64,000 nucleotides of DNA from Ancylobacter sp. WKF20 (GTDB lineage: Bacteria > Pseudomonadota > Alphaproteobacteria > Rhizobiales > Xanthobacteraceae), in the NCBI RefSeq assembly GCF_029760895.1, contig NZ_CP121679.1, forward strand, positions 1,736,001 to 1,800,000, written 5' to 3'. Positions 1 to 7,810 of the stretch are shown in pieces. How positions within the stretch are numbered: position 1 is the stretch's first letter; each line of letters opens with the position of its first letter. Made by a program: the position numbers and the translations under genes. The notes beneath the pieces were generated by a model that was not told the origin of the DNA, did not search any database, and saw nothing but the letters and a program-made list of their open reading frames with translations.

Positions 1-854
1 CCGGCTGGAAGAAGGTGACGGACGCTGTCCATGCCAAGGGTGGGCGCATCTTCGTGCAGCTCTGGCATGTCGGGCGCGTCTCGCACCGCTCGCTCCAGCC
101 CGGCGGTGCGGCGCCGCTCGCCCCCTCGGCGATCCGGGCCGAGACCAAGACGTATGTGAATAACGGCTTTGCCGATGTCGACGAGCCCCGCGCGCTCGAG
201 ACGGACGAGATCCCCGGCATTGTCGACGACTTCCGCCATGCAGCGGCCAACGCCATTCGCGCCGGCTTTGACGGCGTCGAGATCCACGCCGCCAATGGCT
301 ATCTGATCGACCAGTTCCTGCGCGACGGTGCCAACAAGCGCACCGACCGTTATGGCGGCTCGATCGAGAACCGCGTGCGCTTCCTCAAGGAAATCATGGA
401 GGCCGTCACGGCGGAAATCGGCGCCGCGCGCACCGGCATTCGCATCTCCCCGGTGACGCCGGCCAATGGCCTCTCCGACAGCGACCCGGCCGCGCTGTTC
501 GCCCACGTGCTGGACGTGCTGGAAGCGATCAAGCCGGTCTATGTCCACATCATCGAGGGCGCCACGGGCGGCCCGCGCGACGTGGTGCCGGGCTTCGACT
601 TCGAGGCGCTGCACAAGCGCTACAGCGGCACCTGGATGGTCAATAACGGCTACGACAAGGCCCTGGCTGACGACGTCGTCGCCAGCGGCAAGGCGGATCT
701 CGTCGCCTTCGGCAAGGCGTTCATCGCCAACCCGGACGCGGTGGAGCGCCTGCGTGAAGGAGCCGCCTTCAACGAGCTCGACCGCGACACGCTCTATGGC
801 GGCGGCGCCAAGGGTTATATCGACTATCCGGCCCTTGCCGAAGCCGTAGCCTGA
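1..854 (+). CDS. Alkene reductase, Old Yellow Enzyme family (5' end outside window)
   Basis: FMN-dependent NAD(P)H:flavin oxidoreductase of the Old Yellow Enzyme/NemA type, which reduces activated C=C bonds or nitro compounds in the cytosol. The frame is open to the left edge, so the true start lies upstream; the GTG at 15 is internal. Family marks are QLWHVGR near the visible start, the substrate-binding stretch HAANGYLIDQFL about 90 codons in, the following TDRYGGSIENR, and FGKAFIANPD near the C-terminus (FMN phosphate region). A hairpin just after the stop is its likely terminator. The family is clear; the physiological substrate is not. Confidence 0.93.
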   Translation, partial: GWKKVTDAVHAKGGRIFVQLWHVGRVSHRSLQPGGAAPLAPSAIRAETKTYVNNGFADVDEPRALETDEIPGIVDDFRHAAANAIRAGFDGVEIHAANGYLIDQFLRDGANKRTDRYGGSIENRVRFLKEIMEAVTAEIGAARTGIRISPVTPANGLSDSDPAALFAHVLDVLEAIKPVYVHIIEGATGGPRDVVPGFDFEALHKRYSGTWMVNNGYDKALADDVVASGKADLVAFGKAFIANPDAVERLREGAAFNELDRDTLYGGGAKGYIDYPALAEAVA

Positions 855-860
855 CCGACC

Positions 861-1334
861 TCAGGGGGCCTGCCGGAAATACGGCAGGCCCTTTGCCTTG
901 AGCAGGCAAACGGGAAACGCCATCAGCAGCGCGCCGGTGAGAAGAGCGCCCATGAGCGTGGCGCCGGACAGCTTGCCCTCCTGCGCTGCGGCGAAGAACA
1001 TGCCGAACCCGACCGGGTAGAAGAACAGCACGGCGGTGAAGGTGCCCGGCGAAAAGCGCCCCCGCGTAACGATCATCGGCAGGACGTGGAAGAAAGTGGC
1101 GTTGATGAGCATCAGCGCCGCAAAGCTCAGCGGCGCGAGCGGCAGCAGGTCGGACATCTGCGCCTGCACGAAGCCCAGCACGACCACGGCCGCATTGGTC
1201 AGGTAGAAATCGCTCCACTCGACGGGCAGGCCGATGACCGAGCGCGCCCAGTTTCTCCAGTCCAACGAGAATTCTTCGAGGATGTGAAGCGTGTAGGCCA
1301 TCAGAGCGAGCCACGCCCAAAGCTCAAACGACAT
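861..1334 (-). CDS. HXXEE domain-containing integral membrane protein
   Basis: A 157-residue protein with four to five hydrophobic segments. It carries the family signature H-x-x-E-E at residues 17-21 (HILEE) in the first helix, and a second conserved N...H pair (N78, H83) in a later helix. The function of HXXEE proteins is unknown; the conserved polar residues within the membrane suggest metal or cofactor binding. I chose the ATG at 1334 because a GGGGGA stretch lies seven bases upstream; a GTG at 1349 is an alternative. It lies about 50 bp downstream of the transglutaminase-like gene on the same strand and may be co-transcribed with it. Confidence 0.8.
   Translation of the reverse strand: MSFELWAWLALMAYTLHILEEFSLDWRNWARSVIGLPVEWSDFYLTNAAVVVLGFVQAQMSDLLPLAPLSFAALMLINATFFHVLPMIVTRGRFSPGTFTAVLFFYPVGFGMFFAAAQEGKLSGATLMGALLTGALLMAFPVCLLKAKGLPYFRQAP
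866..894 (+). terminator. Hairpin terminator of the alkene reductase gene, inside the end of the convergent gene
   Basis: A perfect 10-bp stem (866-875 with 882-891) with a six-base loop is followed by TTT on the + strand. It starts 12 bases after the alkene reductase stop. The same bases encode the last residues of the convergent HXXEE protein. Confidence 0.6.
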
Positions 1335-1384
1335 AGCGACATCCCCCACAACGGTGCTGCGGAGGATGTTAGGTTGAGAAGGTC

Positions 1385-2275
1385 TCAGGCGGCCAGCGGC
1401 TCGGGCTGGGAACGGACGGAGACGTTGACCTCCATTCCCAGATAGTCGCCGGTGAGGCCGGTAAAGCCGCCGGCGACGGGAACCGCCTGGCTCGGGTCGC
1501 GCGTGACCGCGACGCGGATCAGATTGTCGGCGGCGATGGTGCCATTGGTCGGATCGAACTCGACCCAGCCCGCGCCCGGCAGATAGATATCCGCCCAGGC
1601 ATGCGTCGCCCCCGCGCCGATAACCGCCGGCCCGTCGCCATCCAGCGCCGGGTCGTAGAGGTAGCCGGTCACGAAGCGCGCGCCGAAGCCGAGCGCCCGC
1701 ACCGCCTCGATCAGCAGCAGCGCGAAATCGCGGCAGGAGCCTGACCCGAGCCGCAGCGTTTCCAGCGGCGGCTGCGTGCCCTGCTCATGGCGGACCTGAT
1801 AGGCGAAGCCCTGATGAATGCTGTTGTTGATGTCGGTCAGCAGCGCCATCGTATCGGTGGGGCGCCCGGCGATGAAGCCCTTGGCCCATTGCTCGAGCTC
1901 CCCCATCGGGTCGGGATAGTGCGGCTCGAGCATGCGCCCGAGATCGGTCCGGTCATCCGGCGAGTAGACGAAGGGGTATTCCTTCGCCGCCTCGGCGATC
2001 TCGAAGTCGAGGCCACCCAGCCCATAGCGCTCGATCGTCAGTACGCTTTCGATCGACAGCTCATTGGCCGTCTCCGTGAAGTCCACCGTGGCTACCGAGT
2101 TGCCGAACACGTCGTGCATCCAGCGCACATTGGCCGGCGGCCACAGCGTGAGCTGCGCCGCGACCAGACGCAAATCATGGCTGTCGCGCGGGCGCAGCAT
2201 CAGCCGGTGCGGCTGGAACTCGACCGGGTTGGCATAGGTGTAGCGCGTCAGATGGCGCACGGTGAGAGTCTGCAT
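1385..2275 (-). CDS. Transglutaminase-like cysteine protease family protein
   Basis: A 296-residue soluble protein with the bacterial transglutaminase N-terminal beta region (residues 1-80, RHLTRYTYANPV start) and a C-terminal transglutaminase-like fold. The Cys-His-Asp triad is visible: C181 in GSCRDFALL, H225 in THAWADIYL and D241 in FDPTNG. Such proteins are papain-fold hydrolases or transferases; their substrates in bacteria are mostly unknown. There is no signal peptide. A second, more diverged paralogue lies at 40268-41095. The family is sure, the role unknown. Confidence 0.9.
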   Translation of the reverse strand: MQTLTVRHLTRYTYANPVEFQPHRLMLRPRDSHDLRLVAAQLTLWPPANVRWMHDVFGNSVATVDFTETANELSIESVLTIERYGLGGLDFEIAEAAKEYPFVYSPDDRTDLGRMLEPHYPDPMGELEQWAKGFIAGRPTDTMALLTDINNSIHQGFAYQVRHEQGTQPPLETLRLGSGSCRDFALLLIEAVRALGFGARFVTGYLYDPALDGDGPAVIGAGATHAWADIYLPGAGWVEFDPTNGTIAADNLIRVAVTRDPSQAVPVAGGFTGLTGDYLGMEVNVSVRSQPEPLAA

Positions 2276-2296
2276 GATGACCTTTCCGGGAGCCGC

Positions 2297-2611
2297 TCAG
2301 CGCGGGAGCAGGCGCCCGATCGCGTAGCCGGCGACAGCGGTCGCCAGCAGCATGTTGAAGGAGAAGCGGCGTTCACTCGCCCCGCCGGTCGCGTTCAGGG
2401 CCGTGCGAGCATCGCGCTCCAGGCCGGCACTGGCGGAACGGCCGGCAACCAGCCCTTCGGTCGGCGACGTGCGGGCGCTGCCGGACGTGGAAGCCGCCGA
2501 GCCGCTGCCATAGGAGCTTGAGGTCGTGCCGGAGCCCGCCGGTGTGACGCCATGGCCCGGGGTGCCCGGGGCCTTGTCAACATTGTTCGAAAACGGATCG
2601 CCATTGGCCAT
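2297..2611 (-). CDS. Small Ser/Gly/Thr-rich protein with C-terminal hydrophobic tail
   Basis: A 104-residue protein that I do not recognise. The N-terminal two thirds is low-complexity, rich in Gly, Ser, Thr and Ala and probably disordered. The last 20 residues (NMLLATAVAGYAIGRLLPR) look like one membrane anchor with a basic end. The start at 2611 is chosen because GGGAGGA sits at ideal spacing; the open frame continues upstream without support. A near-consensus EcfG promoter lies 48-72 bases upstream, so it may be a general stress response protein. Confidence 0.65.
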   Translation of the reverse strand: MANGDPFSNNVDKAPGTPGHGVTPAGSGTTSSSYGSGSAASTSGSARTSPTEGLVAGRSASAGLERDARTALNATGGASERRFSFNMLLATAVAGYAIGRLLPR

Positions 2612-2658
2612 GTCGCTGTCCTCCCGTCGAGTGCTCGGTGTCGAGTGCTCGGGCAGAC

Positions 2659-2683
2659 AACGCGGCAAGGCTCGAATGGTTCG
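2659..2683 (-). promoter_or_regulatory. Near-consensus EcfG (general stress sigma factor) promoter
   Basis: Read on the minus strand, CGAAC (2683-2679), a 16-base spacer and CGTT (2662-2659) match the alphaproteobacterial EcfG consensus GGAAC-N16/17-CGTT with one mismatch. The start codon at 2611 follows 47 bases after the -10 element. Confidence 0.45.
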
Positions 2684-2688
2684 CCGCG

Positions 2689-2883
2689 CTAGAGGCGGCC
2701 GGACAGGAAGGCGATCATTTCCATCGGCCCGCGGGCACGGAACAGCGTCACGCGACGCCCGCCGCACATGTCGCAGCGCAGGCGCGGCGCCGGCTCGGTG
2801 GGATCGGCTTCTTCAAGAGCGGTCGCATCGCCCGTGCCAAGCGCGGAACGACGGCCGCAACGTTGGCAATGGGCGCAGATCAT
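2689..2883 (-). CDS. Small zinc-ribbon-like protein
   Basis: A 64-residue protein (ATG at 2883) with two CxxC knuckles, C6/C9 and C37/C40, plus an extra C3, and basic residues after the second knuckle. This is the layout of a treble-clef or zinc-ribbon fold binding one zinc. I do not recognise a named family. The start is uncertain: no good Shine-Dalgarno precedes 2883, and the frame stays open to 3009, inside the 3' end of the upstream GGDEF gene, so it may be translationally coupled to that gene. Confidence 0.55.
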   Translation of the reverse strand: MICAHCQRCGRRSALGTGDATALEEADPTEPAPRLRCDMCGGRRVTLFRARGPMEMIAFLSGRL

Positions 2884-2980
2884 CGACAGTTGGTGGGAAA
2901 TGACAACGCCTCCGGCAGTGGCGCTCCCCGGAAGGGATCGCGCGACACGACACCCTAGCACAGCCGGGCGGCGGACGCGT

Positions 2981-4186
2981 TCACGAGCCGTCGATGATGA
3001 CCCGGCCACGGCCGGCGGCCTTGGCCCGATAGAGCGCGCGGTCGGTCCGCTCCATCAGCCCATCGACATCGCACTCGCCCGACCGGCTGGTGGCGAGGCC
3101 GATGCTGACGGAAAGATCCACGACCAGCCCGCTGCTGGTGATCACCGGCAGGCACAGTTCGCGCAGAAGCCGTGCCGCCACCGCTTCCGCCTCGGACGCA
3201 CCCGTGCCGGCCAGCAGCACGGCAAACTCCTCCCCGCCAATCCGCGCGAGCACATCGGTCCCGCGCAGATGCGCGCGGCTGCGCTGGGCCACCACCCGCA
3301 GAACCTCGTCACCCACCGGATGGCCGAAACGGTCATTGACCGACTTGAAGTGGTCGACGTCGATCACCAGCAGCGAACAGGACGAGCCGTCGCGCCGGGC
3401 GCGCTCCAGGTCGGCGGCAATGTCCTGCATGAGCTGGCGGCGGTTCCACACGCCAGTAAGCGGATCGGAGACTGAGAGCTGCCGCAACTGCTCCTCCGCC
3501 TGCCGCTGGGCGGTCACATCCCACCAGGTCAGGAGGAAATAGTCGCCGACGAAGCGATAACGGAACTGGACGATGCGGCGCGTCTCGTCGCAGCAGCGCA
3601 CCGACCACTCGCTGAACTGGATGATGGACCGATCGCGCCGCGCTTCTTCGGTCTTGGCCCGCCATTCGGCCAGCACCGCCGCGCGTTCCTCCGGGTCGGG
3701 AAAGCCCATGTCCCACCACTCATCGTGATGAACGATGGGCTTTTCCTCATAGAGGAACATCTCGTCGGAAACCTGATTGTAGAACAGGCTGTTGAAGTCG
3801 AGATCGTAGATTTCCAGCGCAACCGGCAACTGATCGATGAGTGCCGGCAAATGGTCCTTCGGCAAGCGCCCCGGCCCATTGCGCAAGGTGATAAGCCGAT
3901 GAGTATCGGTGAGGTGGCGCAGCGCGCAGTGCAGTGTGTGCGCACCACCCTCGACGCGGGAGACCTCGACCTCGAACTGCGCGCCCAGCGTTTCCGGCTC
4001 GGCCCGCCATGCCTCCTCCAGCAGGAGCGGGTCCGGTAGCCCGACCAGATCCCCGAGATGCGCGCCCTCTTCCAGCGTCTGCTGTTCGAGGAGCCCGCAC
4101 GCCGCCGCATTGGCCGCAACGATCCTGATCTGCGGACCCTCCACGACAAGAAGCGGCTGATCGGCGCGATGTATCCAGTCGAACAT
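2981..4186 (-). CDS. PAS-domain diguanylate cyclase
   Basis: A 401-residue cytosolic protein that should make cyclic di-GMP from two GTP. Two PAS-like regions (about 1-100 and 115-230) precede a GGDEF domain (about 238-400). The active-site motif is GGEEF at 317-321, a functional variant. The allosteric inhibitory site RxxD is present (RGTD, 308-311, five residues before the motif), so product feedback is expected. No membrane segment is seen, so the PAS domains probably sense an internal ligand. This is one of three GGDEF proteins in the window. Confidence 0.93.
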   Translation of the reverse strand: MFDWIHRADQPLLVVEGPQIRIVAANAAACGLLEQQTLEEGAHLGDLVGLPDPLLLEEAWRAEPETLGAQFEVEVSRVEGGAHTLHCALRHLTDTHRLITLRNGPGRLPKDHLPALIDQLPVALEIYDLDFNSLFYNQVSDEMFLYEEKPIVHHDEWWDMGFPDPEERAAVLAEWRAKTEEARRDRSIIQFSEWSVRCCDETRRIVQFRYRFVGDYFLLTWWDVTAQRQAEEQLRQLSVSDPLTGVWNRRQLMQDIAADLERARRDGSSCSLLVIDVDHFKSVNDRFGHPVGDEVLRVVAQRSRAHLRGTDVLARIGGEEFAVLLAGTGASEAEAVAARLLRELCLPVITSSGLVVDLSVSIGLATSRSGECDVDGLMERTDRALYRAKAAGRGRVIIDGS

Positions 4187-4303
4187 GGAAGCAGGCTAGC
4201 GCGCGCCATCAGCGCGGCAGTGGTATAATGAAGCTGATCTCAAGAAAGTACCGACTACCTGCCGGCGGACACCCGTCCGAGATTTTCATGTCCTGGGAGG
4301 AGA

Positions 4304-4379
<76 letters not shown>

Positions 4380-4469
4380 GGACCGGGTGTCTGCGGAACA
4401 ACGTCCCGCGAACGGGGGGTCATGTAGCAAAGCGATTCCGGCCTGTCTACACCCCCCTGCCACTTGTCC

Positions 4470-5969
4470 TCATTCTTTGAACGCCTCGTCGCGCTTCTTG
4501 CGCACGGAGGGCAGCAGCACGACCAGCAGCGCCAATGCCGCGAGCGCCAGCATCGTCGCGGAAATCGGTCGCGAGATGAAGACGAGCGGATCACCTCGCG
4601 ATATCAGCATCGCGCGACGCAAATACTCCTCAAGCATAGGCCCAATAATGAACCCTAGTAGAAGCGGAGCTGGCTCGCAGTGCAGCTTGACGAGTACGTA
4701 GCCGATGAGGCCGAAGATGGCCATCGTATACACGTCAAAATTGTTATTGTTGACGCTGTAGACGCCGATGCAGCAGAAGCCGACGATGAGCGGGAAGAGG
4801 ATGTGGTAGGGCACGGTGAGCAGGCGGACCCAGATGCCGATCAGCGGCAGGTTGAGCACCACCAGCAGGAAATTGCCGATCCACATCGACGCGACGATGC
4901 CCCAGAACAGGCTCGGCTGCTCGTTGACGACGTTCGGACCGGGTACGATTCCCTGGATGATGAGCGCGCCGATCATCAGCGCCATCACCGGGTTGGACGG
5001 GATGCCCAGCGTCAGCATGGGGATAAAGGAGGTCTGCGCGCCGGCATTATTGGCCGATTCCGGCCCCGCCACGCCCTCGATCGCGCCCTTGCCGAAGCGC
5101 TCGGGATGGCGGGAGATCTTCTTCTCGATGGAATAGGCGGCGAAGGACGACAGGATTGCGCCGCCGCCCGGCAGGATGCCGAGGAACGAGCCGAGGAAGG
5201 TGCCGCGAATCACCGGGCCGATGATGCGCTTGAAGTCCTCCTTGGAGAGCAGCAGGCCCTTCACCTTCTGCACCATCACCGTGCGGGTGTGCTCATCCTC
5301 CAGGTTGCGCACGATCTCGCCGATGCCGAACACGCCCATGGCCAGCGCCACGAACTCGATTCCATCCGCCAGCTCGATCATGTCGAAGGTGAAGCGCGGC
5401 GTGCCGGTGTAGACGTCCTGGCCGGAAAGGCCGAGCAGGATGCCCAGCACCACCATCGCCAGCGCCTTGATGACCGAGCCGGACGCCAACGCCACGGAGG
5501 CCACAAGTCCTAGAACCATCAGCGCAAAATACTCGGGGGGTCCGAATTTCAGCGCGAGGTCGGCGAGGGGTGGGGCGAAGACGGCGAGGAGGAAGGTGGC
5601 GACCGATCCGGCGAAGAAGGAGCCGAGCGCGGCGGTTGCAAGCGCGGCGCCGGCCCGGCCCTGGCGGGCCATCTGGTAGCCGTCAATGGCGGTGACAACG
5701 GACGAGCTTTCGCCCGGCAGGTTGATCAGGATGGCCGTGGTCGAGCCGCCATATTGCGCGCCGTAATAGATGCCGGCGAGCATGATGAGCGCCGCCACCG
5801 GCGGCAGGCCGAAGGTGATCGGCAGCAGCATGGCGATGGTCGGCACCGGGCCAAGGCCCGGCAAAACGCCGATCAGCGTGCCCAGCAGCACCCCCAGGAA
5901 GCAGTAGAGAATGTTCTGGAAGGTGAAGGCGACGGAGAAGCCGAGCGCCAAATTGTCATAGATTTCCAA
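4470..5969 (-). CDS. tctA: Tripartite tricarboxylate transporter large permease TctA
   Basis: A 499-residue, about 12-helix inner-membrane subunit of a TTT-family transporter that moves tri- or dicarboxylates with ions, using a periplasmic binding protein. The N-terminus has the family repeat GTLIGVLPGLGPVPTIAMLLP and the conserved AGIYYGAQYGGSTTAILINLPGE. A matching second half follows (LGSFLGILPGGGAILSS). It is the last gene of tctCBA, 15 bases after tctB. The C-terminal tail is short and basic. The substrate cannot be read from the sequence. Confidence 0.96.
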   Translation of the reverse strand: MEIYDNLALGFSVAFTFQNILYCFLGVLLGTLIGVLPGLGPVPTIAMLLPITFGLPPVAALIMLAGIYYGAQYGGSTTAILINLPGESSSVVTAIDGYQMARQGRAGAALATAALGSFFAGSVATFLLAVFAPPLADLALKFGPPEYFALMVLGLVASVALASGSVIKALAMVVLGILLGLSGQDVYTGTPRFTFDMIELADGIEFVALAMGVFGIGEIVRNLEDEHTRTVMVQKVKGLLLSKEDFKRIIGPVIRGTFLGSFLGILPGGGAILSSFAAYSIEKKISRHPERFGKGAIEGVAGPESANNAGAQTSFIPMLTLGIPSNPVMALMIGALIIQGIVPGPNVVNEQPSLFWGIVASMWIGNFLLVVLNLPLIGIWVRLLTVPYHILFPLIVGFCCIGVYSVNNNNFDVYTMAIFGLIGYVLVKLHCEPAPLLLGFIIGPMLEEYLRRAMLISRGDPLVFISRPISATMLALAALALLVVLLPSVRKKRDEAFKE

Positions 5970-5984
5970 GGAACTGGCTCCCGA

Positions 5985-6464
5985 TCAGTAGCCGCCGAGC
6001 CAAGGCCCGAGCATGGGCAGCGGCAGGCCGAGCCCCTTGATGAACACGCCCCAGGAGAAGGCGACCATGATGCTCGCCGAAATCACCCCCGTGACGATGC
6101 TGAAGCGGCCGCTGGCAAGGGCCGAGATGAACACGGCGAGCCACATGGACGGGCCGAGGCCGAGCGGACGGATGCCCACGCCGAACAGCACCACGGCCAG
6201 CGTGACCAGGAAAAGCGCCCGCCATGGCCACTCGCGCAGGTTGAGCGAACCGCCATCTTCGGGCTGGGTAGTCAGGCCAGTGAGGAGGACGATCAGGCCA
6301 AAGAGTGCAAGCAGACCGGCCAGGATCATCGGGAAGTAGCCCGGCCCCATTCTTATGGCGCGGCCCATCGGCAGGTCGGAACCTTGCCACGCGAAAAAGG
6401 CGGCGACCGCGATCAGCAGCAGCCCTGTCGCGACATCGCGCGGATTCTTGACGAAGCGAACCAT
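5985..6464 (-). CDS. tctB: Tripartite tricarboxylate transporter small permease TctB
   Basis: A 159-residue membrane protein with four predicted helices, the size and layout of TctB. The family stretch MGPGYFPMILAGLLALFGL is at about residues 39-57. It is the small subunit that pairs with TctA. It lies between tctC and tctA on the minus strand. The 92-base gap to tctC contains a strong hairpin, whereas tctB and tctA are only 15 bases apart. Confidence 0.93.
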   Translation of the reverse strand: MVRFVKNPRDVATGLLLIAVAAFFAWQGSDLPMGRAIRMGPGYFPMILAGLLALFGLIVLLTGLTTQPEDGGSLNLREWPWRALFLVTLAVVLFGVGIRPLGLGPSMWLAVFISALASGRFSIVTGVISASIMVAFSWGVFIKGLGLPLPMLGPWLGGY

Positions 6465-6496
6465 GCACCCCCCTGCCCGGCCCTAGGATAGAAATG

Positions 6497-6543
6497 GACC
6501 CGCCCGCCCGGCGGCCATTCCGGCCTTGGCGGGCGAGCGGGTC
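6497..6543 (-). other. Intergenic hairpin between tctC and tctB
   Basis: Two 14-base arms (6497-6510 and 6530-6543) are complementary except at one position, with a smaller GGCC/GGCC pairing inside the loop. No U-tract follows on the minus strand. It may protect the tctC message or reduce read-through, giving more binding protein than permease. Confidence 0.5.
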
Positions 6544-6556
6544 ACGTCATCTCACA

Positions 6557-7543
6557 TCAGTCGGCGAAGACGCCGGCCTTCTCGATCACCGGCTTCCACT
6601 TGGCGACTTCCGCCTCCAGGAACTTCTGGTGAACTTCCGGGGTGGCGCGCTCGAGCGCGACCGGTTCCGTGCCGAGGTCGGCGAAGCGGGCGATGACTTT
6701 GGGATCCTGCAGCGCGACGAGCAGCGCGGCGTTCAGCTTGTCGATGAACGGCTTCGGCGTGCCCTTGGGCGCGTAGAGGCCGTGCCACACCGCAATCTCG
6801 AAGCCCGGCAGAGCGCCTTCCTTGAAGGTCGGGATATCCGGCAGCGACTTCAGGCGGTTCGGCGTGGTGACGCCATACGCCTTCACCTTGCCGGCCTTGA
6901 TCTGGCCGGTGGTGTTGGTCGACTGGTCGCACATCAGGTCGATCTGGCCGCCGACGAGGTCGTTCATGGCCGGGCCCGTGCCCTGATAGGGAACGGTGGT
7001 CATGGGCGTGCCGATGGCGGACATGAACAGCATGCCGCACAGATGCGAGGCGGAGCCGACGCCGGCATTGCCGTAGATCACGCCGTCCTTCTTTTCCTTC
7101 ACATAGGCGATCAGCTCGGCCGCATCCTTCGGCGGCAGGCCGGACTTGCCGATCATGGTCATCGGCACGTCGGTGACGAGGCCGATTTCCTCGAAGTCCG
7201 TCAGCACGTTGTAGGGCAGCTTGCGGTAGAGGGTGGCGGAGGTCGCCTGGCCGATATGGTGCAGCAGAATCGTGTAGCCGTCGGGGGTGGCCTTGGCGAC
7301 CTGGCCCGCGCCGCGCGTGCCGCCGGCGCCGCCGACATTCTCGACAACCACCTGCTGGCCGAGCGAGCGCGACATGGATTCGGCGATGAGGCGGGCCACC
7401 GTGTCGGTCGGGCCACCGGCCGCGAAGGGCACGATCATCGTCACATTGCGGTTGGGATAGTCCTGCGCCTTGGCGCCGGCGAACGGCATGGCCGACAGCG
7501 CCAGGGCCGCGACCGCGATGGCGGCCGACTTGAAATTCATCAT
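6557..7543 (-). CDS. tctC: Tripartite tricarboxylate transporter substrate-binding protein TctC (Bug family)
   Basis: A 328-residue periplasmic receptor. Residues 1-26 form a Sec signal peptide ending AGAKAQ. The mature start YPNRNVTMIVPFAAGGPTD is the classic Bug-family opening, whose first loop grips a carboxylate. GPAMNDLVGGQIDLMCD in the middle is also typical. It is the first gene of tctCBA and is divergent from pabB across 267 bp. Bug proteins bind citrate, dicarboxylates, amino acids or aromatic acids, so the ligand is open. Confidence 0.95.
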   Translation of the reverse strand: MMNFKSAAIAVAALALSAMPFAGAKAQDYPNRNVTMIVPFAAGGPTDTVARLIAESMSRSLGQQVVVENVGGAGGTRGAGQVAKATPDGYTILLHHIGQATSATLYRKLPYNVLTDFEEIGLVTDVPMTMIGKSGLPPKDAAELIAYVKEKKDGVIYGNAGVGSASHLCGMLFMSAIGTPMTTVPYQGTGPAMNDLVGGQIDLMCDQSTNTTGQIKAGKVKAYGVTTPNRLKSLPDIPTFKEGALPGFEIAVWHGLYAPKGTPKPFIDKLNAALLVALQDPKVIARFADLGTEPVALERATPEVHQKFLEAEVAKWKPVIEKAGVFAD

Positions 7544-7810
7544 GCGTCCCTCCCGAGACTCTGTAAAACGCTTGCCACGCTTTGAACGGGCATCATTGTG
7601 CCCGCTCTTTTGAGAGGGCTAAGCCAGCACCCACATGACACTGCGTCAAGTGGCCCTTTGGGCTTAGTCCTGCGTAAGTGAAGCGGTTTTCCCGCAAGCC
7701 TTCTATGTTGGGCTAGGATGAAGCCGCCGCAGGACACCGACAGGACGCCCTGCGGCTTACGCCTCCCAGAACCCTAGGAAGCCGTTACGGCAGCCGCCAT
7801 AGTCCCGCGC

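Noticed and set aside
7587..7604. CGGGCA/TGCCCG hairpin followed by CTCTTTT, resembling a terminator
   Set aside because: It lies in a divergent gap where no + strand transcript is expected to end. It may be a weak operator or chance.
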